Shown: positions 1 to 5,984 of the stretch, in pieces
How positions within the stretch are numbered: the stretch's first letter is position 1
Layout: the number at the start of each line of letters is the position of its first letter
Origin: CANKHA01 sp040877285
Lineage (GTDB): Bacteria; Pseudomonadota; Alphaproteobacteria; Rhizobiales; Xanthobacteraceae
Direction of reading: 5' to 3'
DNA length: 15,369 nt
Assembly (NCBI GenBank): GCA_040877285.1
Contig: JBBDNZ010000153.1
Coordinates: forward strand, 1 to 15,369
Notes under the pieces: model-generated
Seen by the model: the letters and a program-made list of their open reading frames with translations, nothing else
Databases searched by the model: none
What the model was told of the DNA's origin: nothing
Made by a program: the position numbers and the translations under genes

Positions 1-675
1 GACGCGCTGCCGCGGCTGGCACGCGCCTCGATCGATGACGTAATGGCGGCGGTCGGCCGCGGCGAGATGAAGGCTTCCGACGTCGCCCGCGCCATGTACC
101 CGGACTACAAGGAAGAGCGCGCGGCGGCGAAGGCCGTCAAGCCCAAATCGGAAAGCGGCTGGTTCGGCCTCAAACGAGCGAAATCACTCAAGTTTAAGGT
201 TCCCGGGACGGGCAGCAAGGACGCCCCATTGCCGATTCGCGGCATCAACAGCGACCTGCCGGTACATTTTGCTCCAAACGGCGGCGCGGTGCCGGGCGAC
301 CGTATTGTCGGCATTCTGACGCCCGGCCAGGGCATCACCATCTACCCCATCCAGTCGCCCGCATTGAAGGACTTCCAGGACATCCCCGAGCGCTGGCTCG
401 ACGTGCAGTGGGATATCGAGGAGGCAAGCGCCCAGCGCTTCCCGGCGCGGCTCACCGTGCAGTCGGTCAACGAACCGGGCACGCTGGCGCAGATCACGCG
501 GATCATCGCCGAGCATGACGGTAATATCGACAATATCAACATGACGCGCCGCTCGCCCGATTTCACCGAACTGACCATCGACCTCGAGGTTTATAACCTC
601 AAGCACCTGACTTCCATTATCGCGCAGTTGCGGTCAAAGCCGGTCGTCGCCAGGGTCGCGCGGGTGAACGGTTGA
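1..675 (+). CDS. rsh: Bifunctional (p)ppGpp synthetase/hydrolase (Rsh/RelA-SpoT family), C-terminal part only
   Basis: This is the 3' end of a RelA/SpoT homologue. The frame is open to the left edge, so the start, the hydrolase and synthetase domains and the TGS domain lie outside the window; 224 residues are visible. The family makes and degrades the stringent-response alarmone (p)ppGpp in the cytoplasm. Two C-terminal regulatory parts can be seen. The first is the RIS/zinc-finger-type region (about residues 86-120, with VPGDRIVG and GITIYPIQSPAL). The second is an ACT domain (about 148-224, with NEPGTLAQITRIIAEHDGNI). The RIS region has none of the Cys/His residues found in the E. coli enzymes (CC..PIPGD and H..DC are replaced by FAPNGGAVPGD and YPIQS). 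To my knowledge this is the usual alphaproteobacterial Rsh form. pdxJ follows after 40 bp. The family call is secure; RelA versus SpoT cannot be decided here. Confidence 0.93.
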   Translation, partial: DALPRLARASIDDVMAAVGRGEMKASDVARAMYPDYKEERAAAKAVKPKSESGWFGLKRAKSLKFKVPGTGSKDAPLPIRGINSDLPVHFAPNGGAVPGDRIVGILTPGQGITIYPIQSPALKDFQDIPERWLDVQWDIEEASAQRFPARLTVQSVNEPGTLAQITRIIAEHDGNIDNINMTRRSPDFTELTIDLEVYNLKHLTSIIAQLRSKPVVARVARVNG

Positions 676-715
676 GCGAAGGCTGTAGGCGCCTAGGACG
701 ACACGGGGCAATGGC

Positions 716-1480
716 GTGACCGCGGCACCTTACCTGCGTCTCGGAGTCAACGTCGATCACGTCGCCACCATCCGCAACGCGCGCGGCGGGTGGCATCCCG
801 ATCCACTGCGCGCGGCAAAGCTTGCCATCGCGGCGGGCGCCGACGGCATCACCGCGCATCTGCGCGAAGACCGCCGCCATATCCGCGACGAGGACATTGC
901 GCGGCTTAAGGCGGAAATCTCCAAGCCGCTGAATTTCGAAATGGCGGCGACGCGGGAAATGGTCGCCATTGCGCTGAAGACCAAGCCGCATGCCGCCTGC
1001 CTGGTGCCGGAAAAGCGCAGCGAGCGTACGACCGAAGGCGGACTTGATGTCGCCGGCCAGCACAATATCCTGGCGCCGGCGGTGGCTAGGCTGAGCGAGG
1101 GCGGCATCCGCGTGTCCTTGTTCATCGCGCCGGAGCCGCATCAGATCGAGGCGGCCGCGCGCCTCAAAGCGCCGGTGGTGGAAATCCATGTTGGTCCGTG
1201 GTGCGAGGCGCTGGCGCAACGGCAGCAGGCGGCGGCGGAAGCCGAGTGGCAACGCATTCGCGAAGGGGTGCGCCGGGCCAAAAATCTCGGCCTGGAGGTT
1301 CACGCCGGACACGGACTCGATTACGCCAGTGCGGAAACGATCGCCGCCTTGCCGGAAATCGTCGAGCTCAATATCGGGCACTTCCTCATCGGAGAGGCGG
1401 TGTTCGACGGCTTGGCCGATGCGGTGAAGCTGATGCGCGACGCCATGAACCGCGGACGGGCGAGGGCGGGGCGGTCATGA
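716..1480 (+). CDS. pdxJ: Pyridoxine 5'-phosphate synthase PdxJ
   Basis: PdxJ condenses 1-deoxy-D-xylulose 5-phosphate with 3-amino-2-oxopropyl phosphate to give pyridoxine 5'-phosphate, the last ring-forming step of DXP-dependent vitamin B6 synthesis in the cytoplasm. The protein has 254 residues, slightly longer than the E. coli enzyme. Visible family motifs are the N-terminal LGVNVDHVATIRNARGG (N12, D14, H15), DGITAHLREDRRHI (H48, R50), NFEMA (E75), VPEKRSERTTEGGLDV, VHAGHGLDY (H199) and the C-terminal phosphate loop ELNIGHFLIGEAVF. The start is GTG: the ATG five bases upstream runs into TGA after two codons, and a GGGG-containing stretch precedes it. Its stop overlaps the acpS start as ATGA, so the two are probably translationally coupled. 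The pdxJ-acpS pairing is common in proteobacteria. Confidence 0.96.
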   Translation: MTAAPYLRLGVNVDHVATIRNARGGWHPDPLRAAKLAIAAGADGITAHLREDRRHIRDEDIARLKAEISKPLNFEMAATREMVAIALKTKPHAACLVPEKRSERTTEGGLDVAGQHNILAPAVARLSEGGIRVSLFIAPEPHQIEAAARLKAPVVEIHVGPWCEALAQRQQAAAEAEWQRIREGVRRAKNLGLEVHAGHGLDYASAETIAALPEIVELNIGHFLIGEAVFDGLADAVKLMRDAMNRGRARAGRS

Positions 1481-1881
1481 TTCTCGGTATCGGCTCCGAC
1501 GTCATCGACATTCGCCGCATCGAGAAGACCATCGAGCGGCACGGCGAGCGGTTTCTGGCGCGCATCTTCACCGAGACCGAGCGCGTCAAGGCGGAACGCC
1601 GCGCCAACCGCATCGACACCTATGCCAAGCGCTTCGCGGCGAAAGAGGCCTGCGCCAAGGCGCTCGGCACCGGGCTACGCGTCGGCGTGTTCTGGCGCGA
1701 CATGGGCGTCGTCAACCTGCCGTCGGGAAAGCCGACCATGAAGCTCACGGGCGGCGCGCTAAAACGCCTGAAGGCGATCACGCCAGCCGGCTATCAAGTG
1801 CAGATCGATCTGACTATTTCCGACGAATATCCGATGGCGCAGGCGCTGGTGATCATTTCGTCGGCGCGCACGTCAAAATAA
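1477..1881 (+). CDS. acpS: Holo-[acyl-carrier-protein] synthase AcpS
   Basis: AcpS transfers the 4'-phosphopantetheine arm of coenzyme A to a serine of apo-acyl carrier protein, activating it for fatty-acid synthesis. The product has 134 residues, normal for the trimeric AcpS family. The N-terminal GIGSDVIDIRRIE carries the metal-binding Asp (D8). The second signature RFAAKEACAKALGTG carries the metal-binding Glu (E57). The ATG at 1477 overlaps the pdxJ stop by four bases; an upstream extension in the same frame would lie wholly inside pdxJ and lacks family similarity. A gap of about 150 bp follows before lepB. It contains a small CGTTGC/GCAACG inverted repeat (1968-1990) that could be a weak hairpin but has no T tract. 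Confidence 0.96.
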   Translation: MILGIGSDVIDIRRIEKTIERHGERFLARIFTETERVKAERRANRIDTYAKRFAAKEACAKALGTGLRVGVFWRDMGVVNLPSGKPTMKLTGGALKRLKAITPAGYQVQIDLTISDEYPMAQALVIISSARTSK

Positions 1882-2032
1882 CGATAGTTTCCGGCGCGGC
1901 CATGAATCTCCATAACGATATGAAATCACAAGGAAAAAGCCTGCTGTCGGGGGCGGGCGAGGCGTTTCGTTGCGCCCCCTGGTGGCAACGGCTACAAGGT
2001 CGCGGGCTTTCCAATCGAAGGACGAAAGGCGG

Positions 2033-2782
2033 ATGAGCGTGTCGACCGCAAAACGCAAAGAAGGCGGATTCGCCGAAACCGTGCGCGTGATCTTTCACGC
2101 CCTGATCATCGCGCTGGTGATCCGCACCTTTCTGTTCCAACCCTTCAACATCCCCTCCGGCTCTATGAAAGACACGCTGCTGGTGGGGGATTATCTGTTC
2201 GTCTCCAAATACAGTTACGGCTACAGCCGCTTCTCTTTCCCTTTTTCGCCGCCGCTGTTCGACGGACGCGTTTGGGCGTCGCCGCCGGAGCGGGGCGACG
2301 TGGCGGTGTTCCGCCTGCCGAAGGAAGATTCCACCGATTACATCAAGCGCGTGATCGGCTTCCCCGGCGACCGTATCGAGGTGAAGCAGGGCGTGCTGCA
2401 CATCAACGGTGAACCCGTAAAGCGCGAGCGCGCGAACGATTTTGTCGATACGGACGAATTTGGCATAACGACGCGGGTCAATCGCTGGCGCGAGACGCTG
2501 CCGAACGGCGTGAGCTACGACACGCTCGACTTGGTGGAAAACAGTTTCGGCGACAATACGCAGGTCTATGAGGTGCCGCCCGGCCATTATTTCATGATGG
2601 GCGATAACCGCGACAATTCCACCGACAGCCGCTTTCCCCAGGTCGGCTACGTGCCATTCGAGAACATCATCGGGAAAGCCCAGATCGTTTTCTTCTCCAT
2701 CGGCGAGGGAGAGCACGCCTGGCAGGTTTGGCGCTGGCCCTGGGCGGTGCGTTGGAGCCGGCTGTTCACGCTGGTCAGATGA
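2033..2782 (+). CDS. lepB: Signal peptidase I LepB
   Basis: LepB is the membrane-bound serine/lysine protease that removes signal peptides from Sec- and Tat-exported preproteins on the periplasmic side. The 249-residue product has one N-terminal membrane segment (about 17-35), then the catalytic boxes: PSGSMKDTLLVGD with nucleophile Ser44, DYIKRVIGFPGDRIEV with general base Lys105, and the late box GDNRDNSTDSR (190-200). The start chosen is ATG 2033, preceded by a GAAAGG-type ribosome site. A TTG 21 codons upstream (1970) would add a basic tail with no family support. Only one membrane segment is present, as in many alphaproteobacterial and Gram-positive forms, against two in E. coli. Its stop overlaps the rnc start by ATGA. 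The lepB-rnc-era-recO order is conserved widely among proteobacteria. Confidence 0.96.
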   Translation: MSVSTAKRKEGGFAETVRVIFHALIIALVIRTFLFQPFNIPSGSMKDTLLVGDYLFVSKYSYGYSRFSFPFSPPLFDGRVWASPPERGDVAVFRLPKEDSTDYIKRVIGFPGDRIEVKQGVLHINGEPVKRERANDFVDTDEFGITTRVNRWRETLPNGVSYDTLDLVENSFGDNTQVYEVPPGHYFMMGDNRDNSTDSRFPQVGYVPFENIIGKAQIVFFSIGEGEHAWQVWRWPWAVRWSRLFTLVR

Positions 2783-3600
2783 GGCGCAAGAAGAAGAGCA
2801 AGATCAAAACGCCGGACCTTTCCGGCGTTCCCGCCGGCCTCGACTCCAAGGATACCCCCGCGGCGGCGACGGCACAGCCCGCACGATCCAAGCGCCGTCC
2901 GAAGCGCGCCGGCGCGGTGGAGGACCGCATCGGCTATCGCTTCAAGGATGCCGAGCTCCTGGACTGCGCGCTCACGCATATCTCCGCGCTGACCGGCGCG
3001 CGCAACAGGGCCGCCAGCTACCAGCGTTTGGAATTTCTCGGCGACCACGTGCTCGGCCTTGTCGTCTCCGACATGCTCTACCGCGCCTTCCCCAAGGCGA
3101 ACGAGGGCGCGCTTTCGCGCCGGCTGGCCGATCTTGTGCGGCAGGAAACCTGCGCGGACATCGCGCGCCAGCTTGAGCTTGGCGCGGCGATCCGGCTCGG
3201 GCCGTCGGAAGCGAGCGGGGGCGGGCGCACGCGCACGGCCATTCTCGCCGATGTTTGCGAGTCGCTGATCGGCGCGGTCTTTCTTGACGGCGGCTATGCG
3301 GCTGCCGCCGCCCTGGTCGAACGGCTTTGGGATGAGCGCATGCGCACACCGTCGCGCCCGCCGCGCGATCCCAAAACCATATTGCAGGAATGGGCGCAGG
3401 GCCGCGGTCTGCCGACGCCGGCCTATCGCGAGGTGGAGCGCACGGGCCCGCATCACAGTCCGCAATTTCGCGTGACGGTCGAACTGCCGAAACTGATGCC
3501 CGCCGAGGGCATAGGCCGCACCAAGCGCGCGGCGGAGCAAGCCGCGGCCGCCGTCATGCTGGAGCGCGAAGGGGTGCGGCTGGACCGTGGCGAAGACTGA
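2779..3600 (+). CDS. rnc: Ribonuclease III
   Basis: RNase III is a homodimeric double-strand-specific endoribonuclease that processes rRNA precursors and structured mRNAs. Of the 273 residues, the catalytic domain begins near residue 47. It shows the signature RLEFLGDHVLG (E85, D89) and the second metal-binding set ADVCESLIGAVFLDGG (D158, E161). A C-terminal double-stranded-RNA-binding domain follows (about 200-267, starting DPKTILQEWAQGRGLPTPAY). The first 46 residues are a basic, low-complexity extension (MRRKKKSKIK and RSKRRPKR). The ATG at 2779 overlaps the lepB stop as ATGA, which favours it. An in-frame GTG at 2917 would give a 227-residue protein of E. coli size and is the main alternative start. 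The gene ends one base before the ATG of era. Confidence 0.95.
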   Translation: MRRKKKSKIKTPDLSGVPAGLDSKDTPAAATAQPARSKRRPKRAGAVEDRIGYRFKDAELLDCALTHISALTGARNRAASYQRLEFLGDHVLGLVVSDMLYRAFPKANEGALSRRLADLVRQETCADIARQLELGAAIRLGPSEASGGGRTRTAILADVCESLIGAVFLDGGYAAAAALVERLWDERMRTPSRPPRDPKTILQEWAQGRGLPTPAYREVERTGPHHSPQFRVTVELPKLMPAEGIGRTKRAAEQAAAAVMLEREGVRLDRGED

Positions 3601-3601
3601 A

Positions 3602-4597
3602 ATGAAGACGCGCCGGCGCTCGGGGGCGCAATCCAAGCGAAGCTTAAGGGACGCGGTGCCGCCATCCTCCAAGGCTCCGTTGCGCGTCGCGTCTCAAGAT
3701 GACGGCCACTATTGCGGCTTTGTTGCGCTGATTGGTGCGCCGAACGCCGGCAAATCCACCCTGCTCAATGCGCTGGTCGGCTCCAAGGTCTCGATCGTCT
3801 CGCATAAGGTGCAGACCACGCGTTCTCTGGTACGCGGGATAGCGGTCGAGGGCGACGCGCAACTGATCTTTGTGGACACGCCCGGCATTTTCCGGCCCAA
3901 GCGCCGGCTCGACCGCGCTATGGTGACCGGCGCCTGGGGCGGGGCGCATGACGCCGATCTGGTCGCGGTGCTGATCGATGCGCGCAAGGGCCTCGACGAG
4001 GAGGCCGAAGCGATTCTTGCGCGCCTTGCCGAGCTGAAACATCCGAAAATCCTGCTGCTCAACAAAATCGACGTGGTTGACCGGAAAAATTTACTGGCGC
4101 TGGCCAAGACCGCGAACGAGTGCGTTCCCTTCGACGCCACCTTCATGATCTCGGCGCTGACCGGCGACGGCGTGAGCGACGTGAGGAAATGGCTCGCCCG
4201 GCACGTGCCTGCGGGTCCTTGGCTCTATCCGCCCGATCAGATTTCCGACGCGCCTTTGCGGCAGCTCGCGGCCGAGATCACGCGCGAGAAAATTTTTCAG
4301 CGGCTACACCAGGAATTGCCCTATCAATCGACGGTGGAGACCGAAAGCTGGAAGAAGCTGAGAAACGGTTCGGTGCGAATCGAGCAGACCATTTACGTGG
4401 AGCGCGAAAGCCAGCGCAAAATCGTGCTTGGCAAGGGCGGCGCGACCATTAAGGCCATCGGCGCGGAGGCGCGCAAGGAGATCGCCGAAATCGCCGAAGC
4501 GCCGGTGCATCTGTTCCTGTTTGTGAAGGTGCGCGCGGGCTGGGAGGACGACCCCGAGCGCTATCGCGGCATGGGACTGGAATTTCCGAAGGATTAG
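3602..4597 (+). CDS. era: GTPase Era
   Basis: Era is an essential GTPase that binds the 3' end of 16S rRNA and assists 30S subunit assembly. All G motifs are visible: GAPNAGKST (G1, Lys51), QTTR (G2), DTPG (G3), NKID (G4) and SAL (G5). A C-terminal KH RNA-binding domain carries GKGGATIKAIG. From the ATG at 3602 the protein has 331 residues, about 30 more than E. coli Era. The excess is N-terminal: 38 residues precede GFVALIGAPN, and much of this is encoded by a palindromic repeat (see 3658-3706). No in-frame start codon lies between that repeat and the G1 motif, so the extension must be translated if the gene is intact. A GTG at 3587, overlapping rnc, is an alternative start that adds five residues. 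Translation is probably coupled to rnc. Confidence 0.95.
   Translation: MKTRRRSGAQSKRSLRDAVPPSSKAPLRVASQDDGHYCGFVALIGAPNAGKSTLLNALVGSKVSIVSHKVQTTRSLVRGIAVEGDAQLIFVDTPGIFRPKRRLDRAMVTGAWGGAHDADLVAVLIDARKGLDEEAEAILARLAELKHPKILLLNKIDVVDRKNLLALAKTANECVPFDATFMISALTGDGVSDVRKWLARHVPAGPWLYPPDQISDAPLRQLAAEITREKIFQRLHQELPYQSTVETESWKKLRNGSVRIEQTIYVERESQRKIVLGKGGATIKAIGAEARKEIAEIAEAPVHLFLFVKVRAGWEDDPERYRGMGLEFPKD
3658..3706 (+). repeat. Degenerate palindromic repeat inside the 5' end of era
   Basis: The outer arms GCCGCCATCCT (3658-3668) and AAGATGACGGC (3696-3706) are inverted repeats matching at 9 of 11 positions around a GC-rich centre. On the minus strand the element starts CCGTCATCTTGAG and ends GAGGATGGCGGC. 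This is close to the CGTCATCCTGAGG...GAAGGATG palindromes scattered between genes in Bradyrhizobium-like genomes; that match is from memory, not a search. Here it lies in frame inside era and encodes roughly residues 19-35. Confidence 0.55.
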
Positions 4598-4617
4598 CCG
4601 CAGCAACAAAGACGTGG

Positions 4618-4640
4618 ATGGCCGGGACAAGCCCGGCCAT
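4618..4640. repeat. Palindromic intergenic repeat between era and recO
   Basis: Perfect 9-bp inverted arms ATGGCCGGG (4618-4626) and CCCGGCCAT (4632-4640) flank an ACAAG loop. Translated on the minus strand, it gives the peptide MAGLVPAIH or WPGLSRPST depending on frame. Both are common spurious protein starts in Bradyrhizobium-like genomes, a sign of a dispersed repeat family. It sits in the 92-bp era-recO gap. The hairpin could attenuate transcription or stabilise mRNA ends, but no T tract follows, so I do not call it a classical terminator. Confidence 0.75.
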
Positions 4641-4689
4641 GACGATGCCCATTTATTGCTATGAATAGGCGCTGGCGACTCGGAGTGAA

Positions 4690-5436
4690 ATGTCACGAAT
4701 GCAATGGACCGATGAAGGCATCGTGCTGGGCGTCAAGCGGCACGGGGAGACAAGCGCCATCCTCGAGCTGATGACGCGCGCGCGCGGCCGCCATCTCGGC
4801 TTGGTCCGCGGCGGCGCGGGAACGCGGCTACGGCCTATTTTGCAGCCCGGTAATTCGGTGACCGCCACCTGGCGCGCCCGGCTCGATGAGCATCTCGGCT
4901 ATTACATGGTCGAAGGCCAAAGACTGCGCGCGGCGAGTTTCCTGGGCGCCTCGCACGCGGTCTACGGCGTTACCCATGTGGCGGCGCTGACGCGGCTTCT
5001 TCCCGAGCGCGACCCGCATCCCGCGGTCTATTCCACGCTGGAGGAAATTTTAGACCGGCTCGATGACGTACGCTGCGTCGGCGCGCTGGTGGCGCGCTTC
5101 GAGCTGGCGCTGCTTGCGGAATTGGGCTTCGGCCTCGATCTGGGGCAATGCGCGGCGACCGGCGGCACCGCCGATCTCGCCTATGTGTCGCCGAAGTCGG
5201 GACGCGCGGTTTCGCGCGAAGCGGGAGCGCCGTGGCGCGACAGGCTGATGCCTCTGCCGGCGTTCTTTGCCGGCGCGAGCGGAGACGAGCCGTCGCCGCA
5301 GGACATGGCCGCGGGTTTTGAGATTACCGGCCACTTTCTCAGCCGGCATATTTTCGAGCCGCGCGGACTCGCGCCGCCGGCTGCGCGGCGGCACTTCATC
5401 GCCGCCGTGCTGCGCGCCCTGCCGAGCGCGGCCTGA
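4690..5436 (+). CDS. recO: DNA repair protein RecO
   Basis: RecO works with RecR (and RecF) to load RecA onto SSB-coated single-stranded DNA during gap repair and recombination. The 248-residue product matches family length. It begins with MQWTDEGIVLGVKRHGETSAIL, the OB-fold start typical of alphaproteobacterial RecO, followed by HLGLVRGGAGTRLRPILQPGN. The helical C-terminal part contains LGFGLDLGQCAATGGTADLA and YVSPKSGRAVSREAG. A GGAG ribosome site precedes ATG 4690; ATG 4699 (before QWTDEG) is a near alternative. It is separated from era by a palindromic repeat, so it may have some independent expression despite its place at the end of the lepB-rnc-era-recO series. It converges on the small secreted-protein gene 30 bp downstream. 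Confidence 0.93.
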   Translation: MSRMQWTDEGIVLGVKRHGETSAILELMTRARGRHLGLVRGGAGTRLRPILQPGNSVTATWRARLDEHLGYYMVEGQRLRAASFLGASHAVYGVTHVAALTRLLPERDPHPAVYSTLEEILDRLDDVRCVGALVARFELALLAELGFGLDLGQCAATGGTADLAYVSPKSGRAVSREAGAPWRDRLMPLPAFFAGASGDEPSPQDMAAGFEITGHFLSRHIFEPRGLAPPAARRHFIAAVLRALPSAA

Positions 5437-5458
5437 CGCGGCGCGCCAAGCCGCCGCG
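5437..5458. terminator. Possible bidirectional hairpin between convergent genes
   Basis: Immediately after the recO stop, CGCGGCG (5437-5443) and CGCCGCG (5452-5458) form a perfect 7-bp stem with an 8-base loop, in the 30-bp gap between the converging recO and the small secreted-protein gene. Position suggests a shared terminator. There is no T run on either side, so this is a structural inference only. Confidence 0.35.
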
Positions 5459-5466
5459 AATCCCGG

Positions 5467-5829
5467 TCAGAATCGGAAGTAGAAGCCTATGCTCGGACGC
5501 CGATAGGCGTACGGATAGCGATAATGCGGACGGTACCCGTAGTAATAGGGACGGGACGCGTAGTAGCGGGGACGATATCCGTAATAATAGGGATAGCCGT
5601 AGTAACGATGCCGCACACGGGCTCGGTGGGAGTCGCATTTCCGCCGCCAATGGCCATGACGCCAGACGCGGTAGCAGTAGCGTCGGACCTGTTGCACCGC
5701 GGCAGTTTGTTCGATTGCGATGCGGGCACCTGCCGGCGCCGCCAGGGTGATGGCCTCGGCACGGCTGACCAAAAGCGCGCCGCCCGACAGGATTATGGCC
5801 GCGGCCGTCGCAACAAGAATTTTGCGCAT
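5467..5829 (-). CDS. Small secreted tyrosine/arginine-rich repeat protein, function unknown
   Basis: I recognise no characterised family. The 120-residue product starts with a clear Sec signal peptide (MRKILVATAAAIILSGGALL) with a likely cleavage after SRAEA (residue 26). A short spacer and a basic patch with two cysteines (C52, C65; YCYRVWRHGHWRRKC) follow. The tail, residues 76-120, is about 40% tyrosine and contains two copies of YYYGYRPxY (81-89 and 95-103, 14 residues apart). The protein ends GFYFRF. A consensus AGGAGGG ribosome site sits just upstream of the ATG, so the gene is probably real and well translated. Similar short Tyr/Gly/Arg-rich exported proteins are frequent in Bradyrhizobium-like bacteria; an envelope role is only a guess. 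The signal peptide and the ribosome site argue against a chance frame. Confidence 0.8.
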   Translation of the reverse strand: MRKILVATAAAIILSGGALLVSRAEAITLAAPAGARIAIEQTAAVQQVRRYCYRVWRHGHWRRKCDSHRARVRHRYYGYPYYYGYRPRYYASRPYYYGYRPHYRYPYAYRRPSIGFYFRF

Positions 5830-5864
5830 GTCGCCCTCCTGGCTAAGGTCGCCACTTGGGTCTT

Positions 5865-5893
5865 ACCTTCAGTGAGGTAGTGGAAACCTCAGT
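5865..5893. promoter_or_regulatory. Repeat cluster in the divergent spacer upstream of the secreted-protein gene
   Basis: The 155-bp spacer between the small secreted-protein gene and parC contains near-identical direct repeats, ACCTTCAGT (5865-5873) and ACCTCAGT (5886-5893), about two helical turns apart. It also has an overlapping inverted repeat GAGGT/ACCTC (5874-5890). This could be an operator for a dimeric regulator. A minus-strand TTGACC (5901 to 5896) could be a -35, but no good -10 follows it. I see no other clear signal in the spacer except a weak nested inverted repeat nearer parC (5918-5956). Confidence 0.25.
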
Positions 5894-5984
5894 TCGGTCA
5901 ATTTTATGTCCGCCTTCCTGAACCTGAGCGAAGGGCGCCGTTCATCCCTTGTTCAGCCAGCGCGCCCGCGCTACCGATCCGCCT

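Noticed and set aside
617..1381. A 254-codon minus-strand frame across pdxJ.
   Set aside because: It is antisense to PdxJ, Arg-rich, with no family features; a GC-bias shadow.
1970..2032. TTG-started extension of LepB by 21 residues.
   Set aside because: ATG 2033 has a better ribosome site and gives the expected short N-terminal tail before the membrane anchor.
4304..4696. Minus-strand frames giving MAGLVPAIH- and WPGLSRPST-type peptides at the era/recO junction.
   Set aside because: These are translations of the intergenic palindromic repeat running into antisense era. They are a known source of false gene calls, not proteins.
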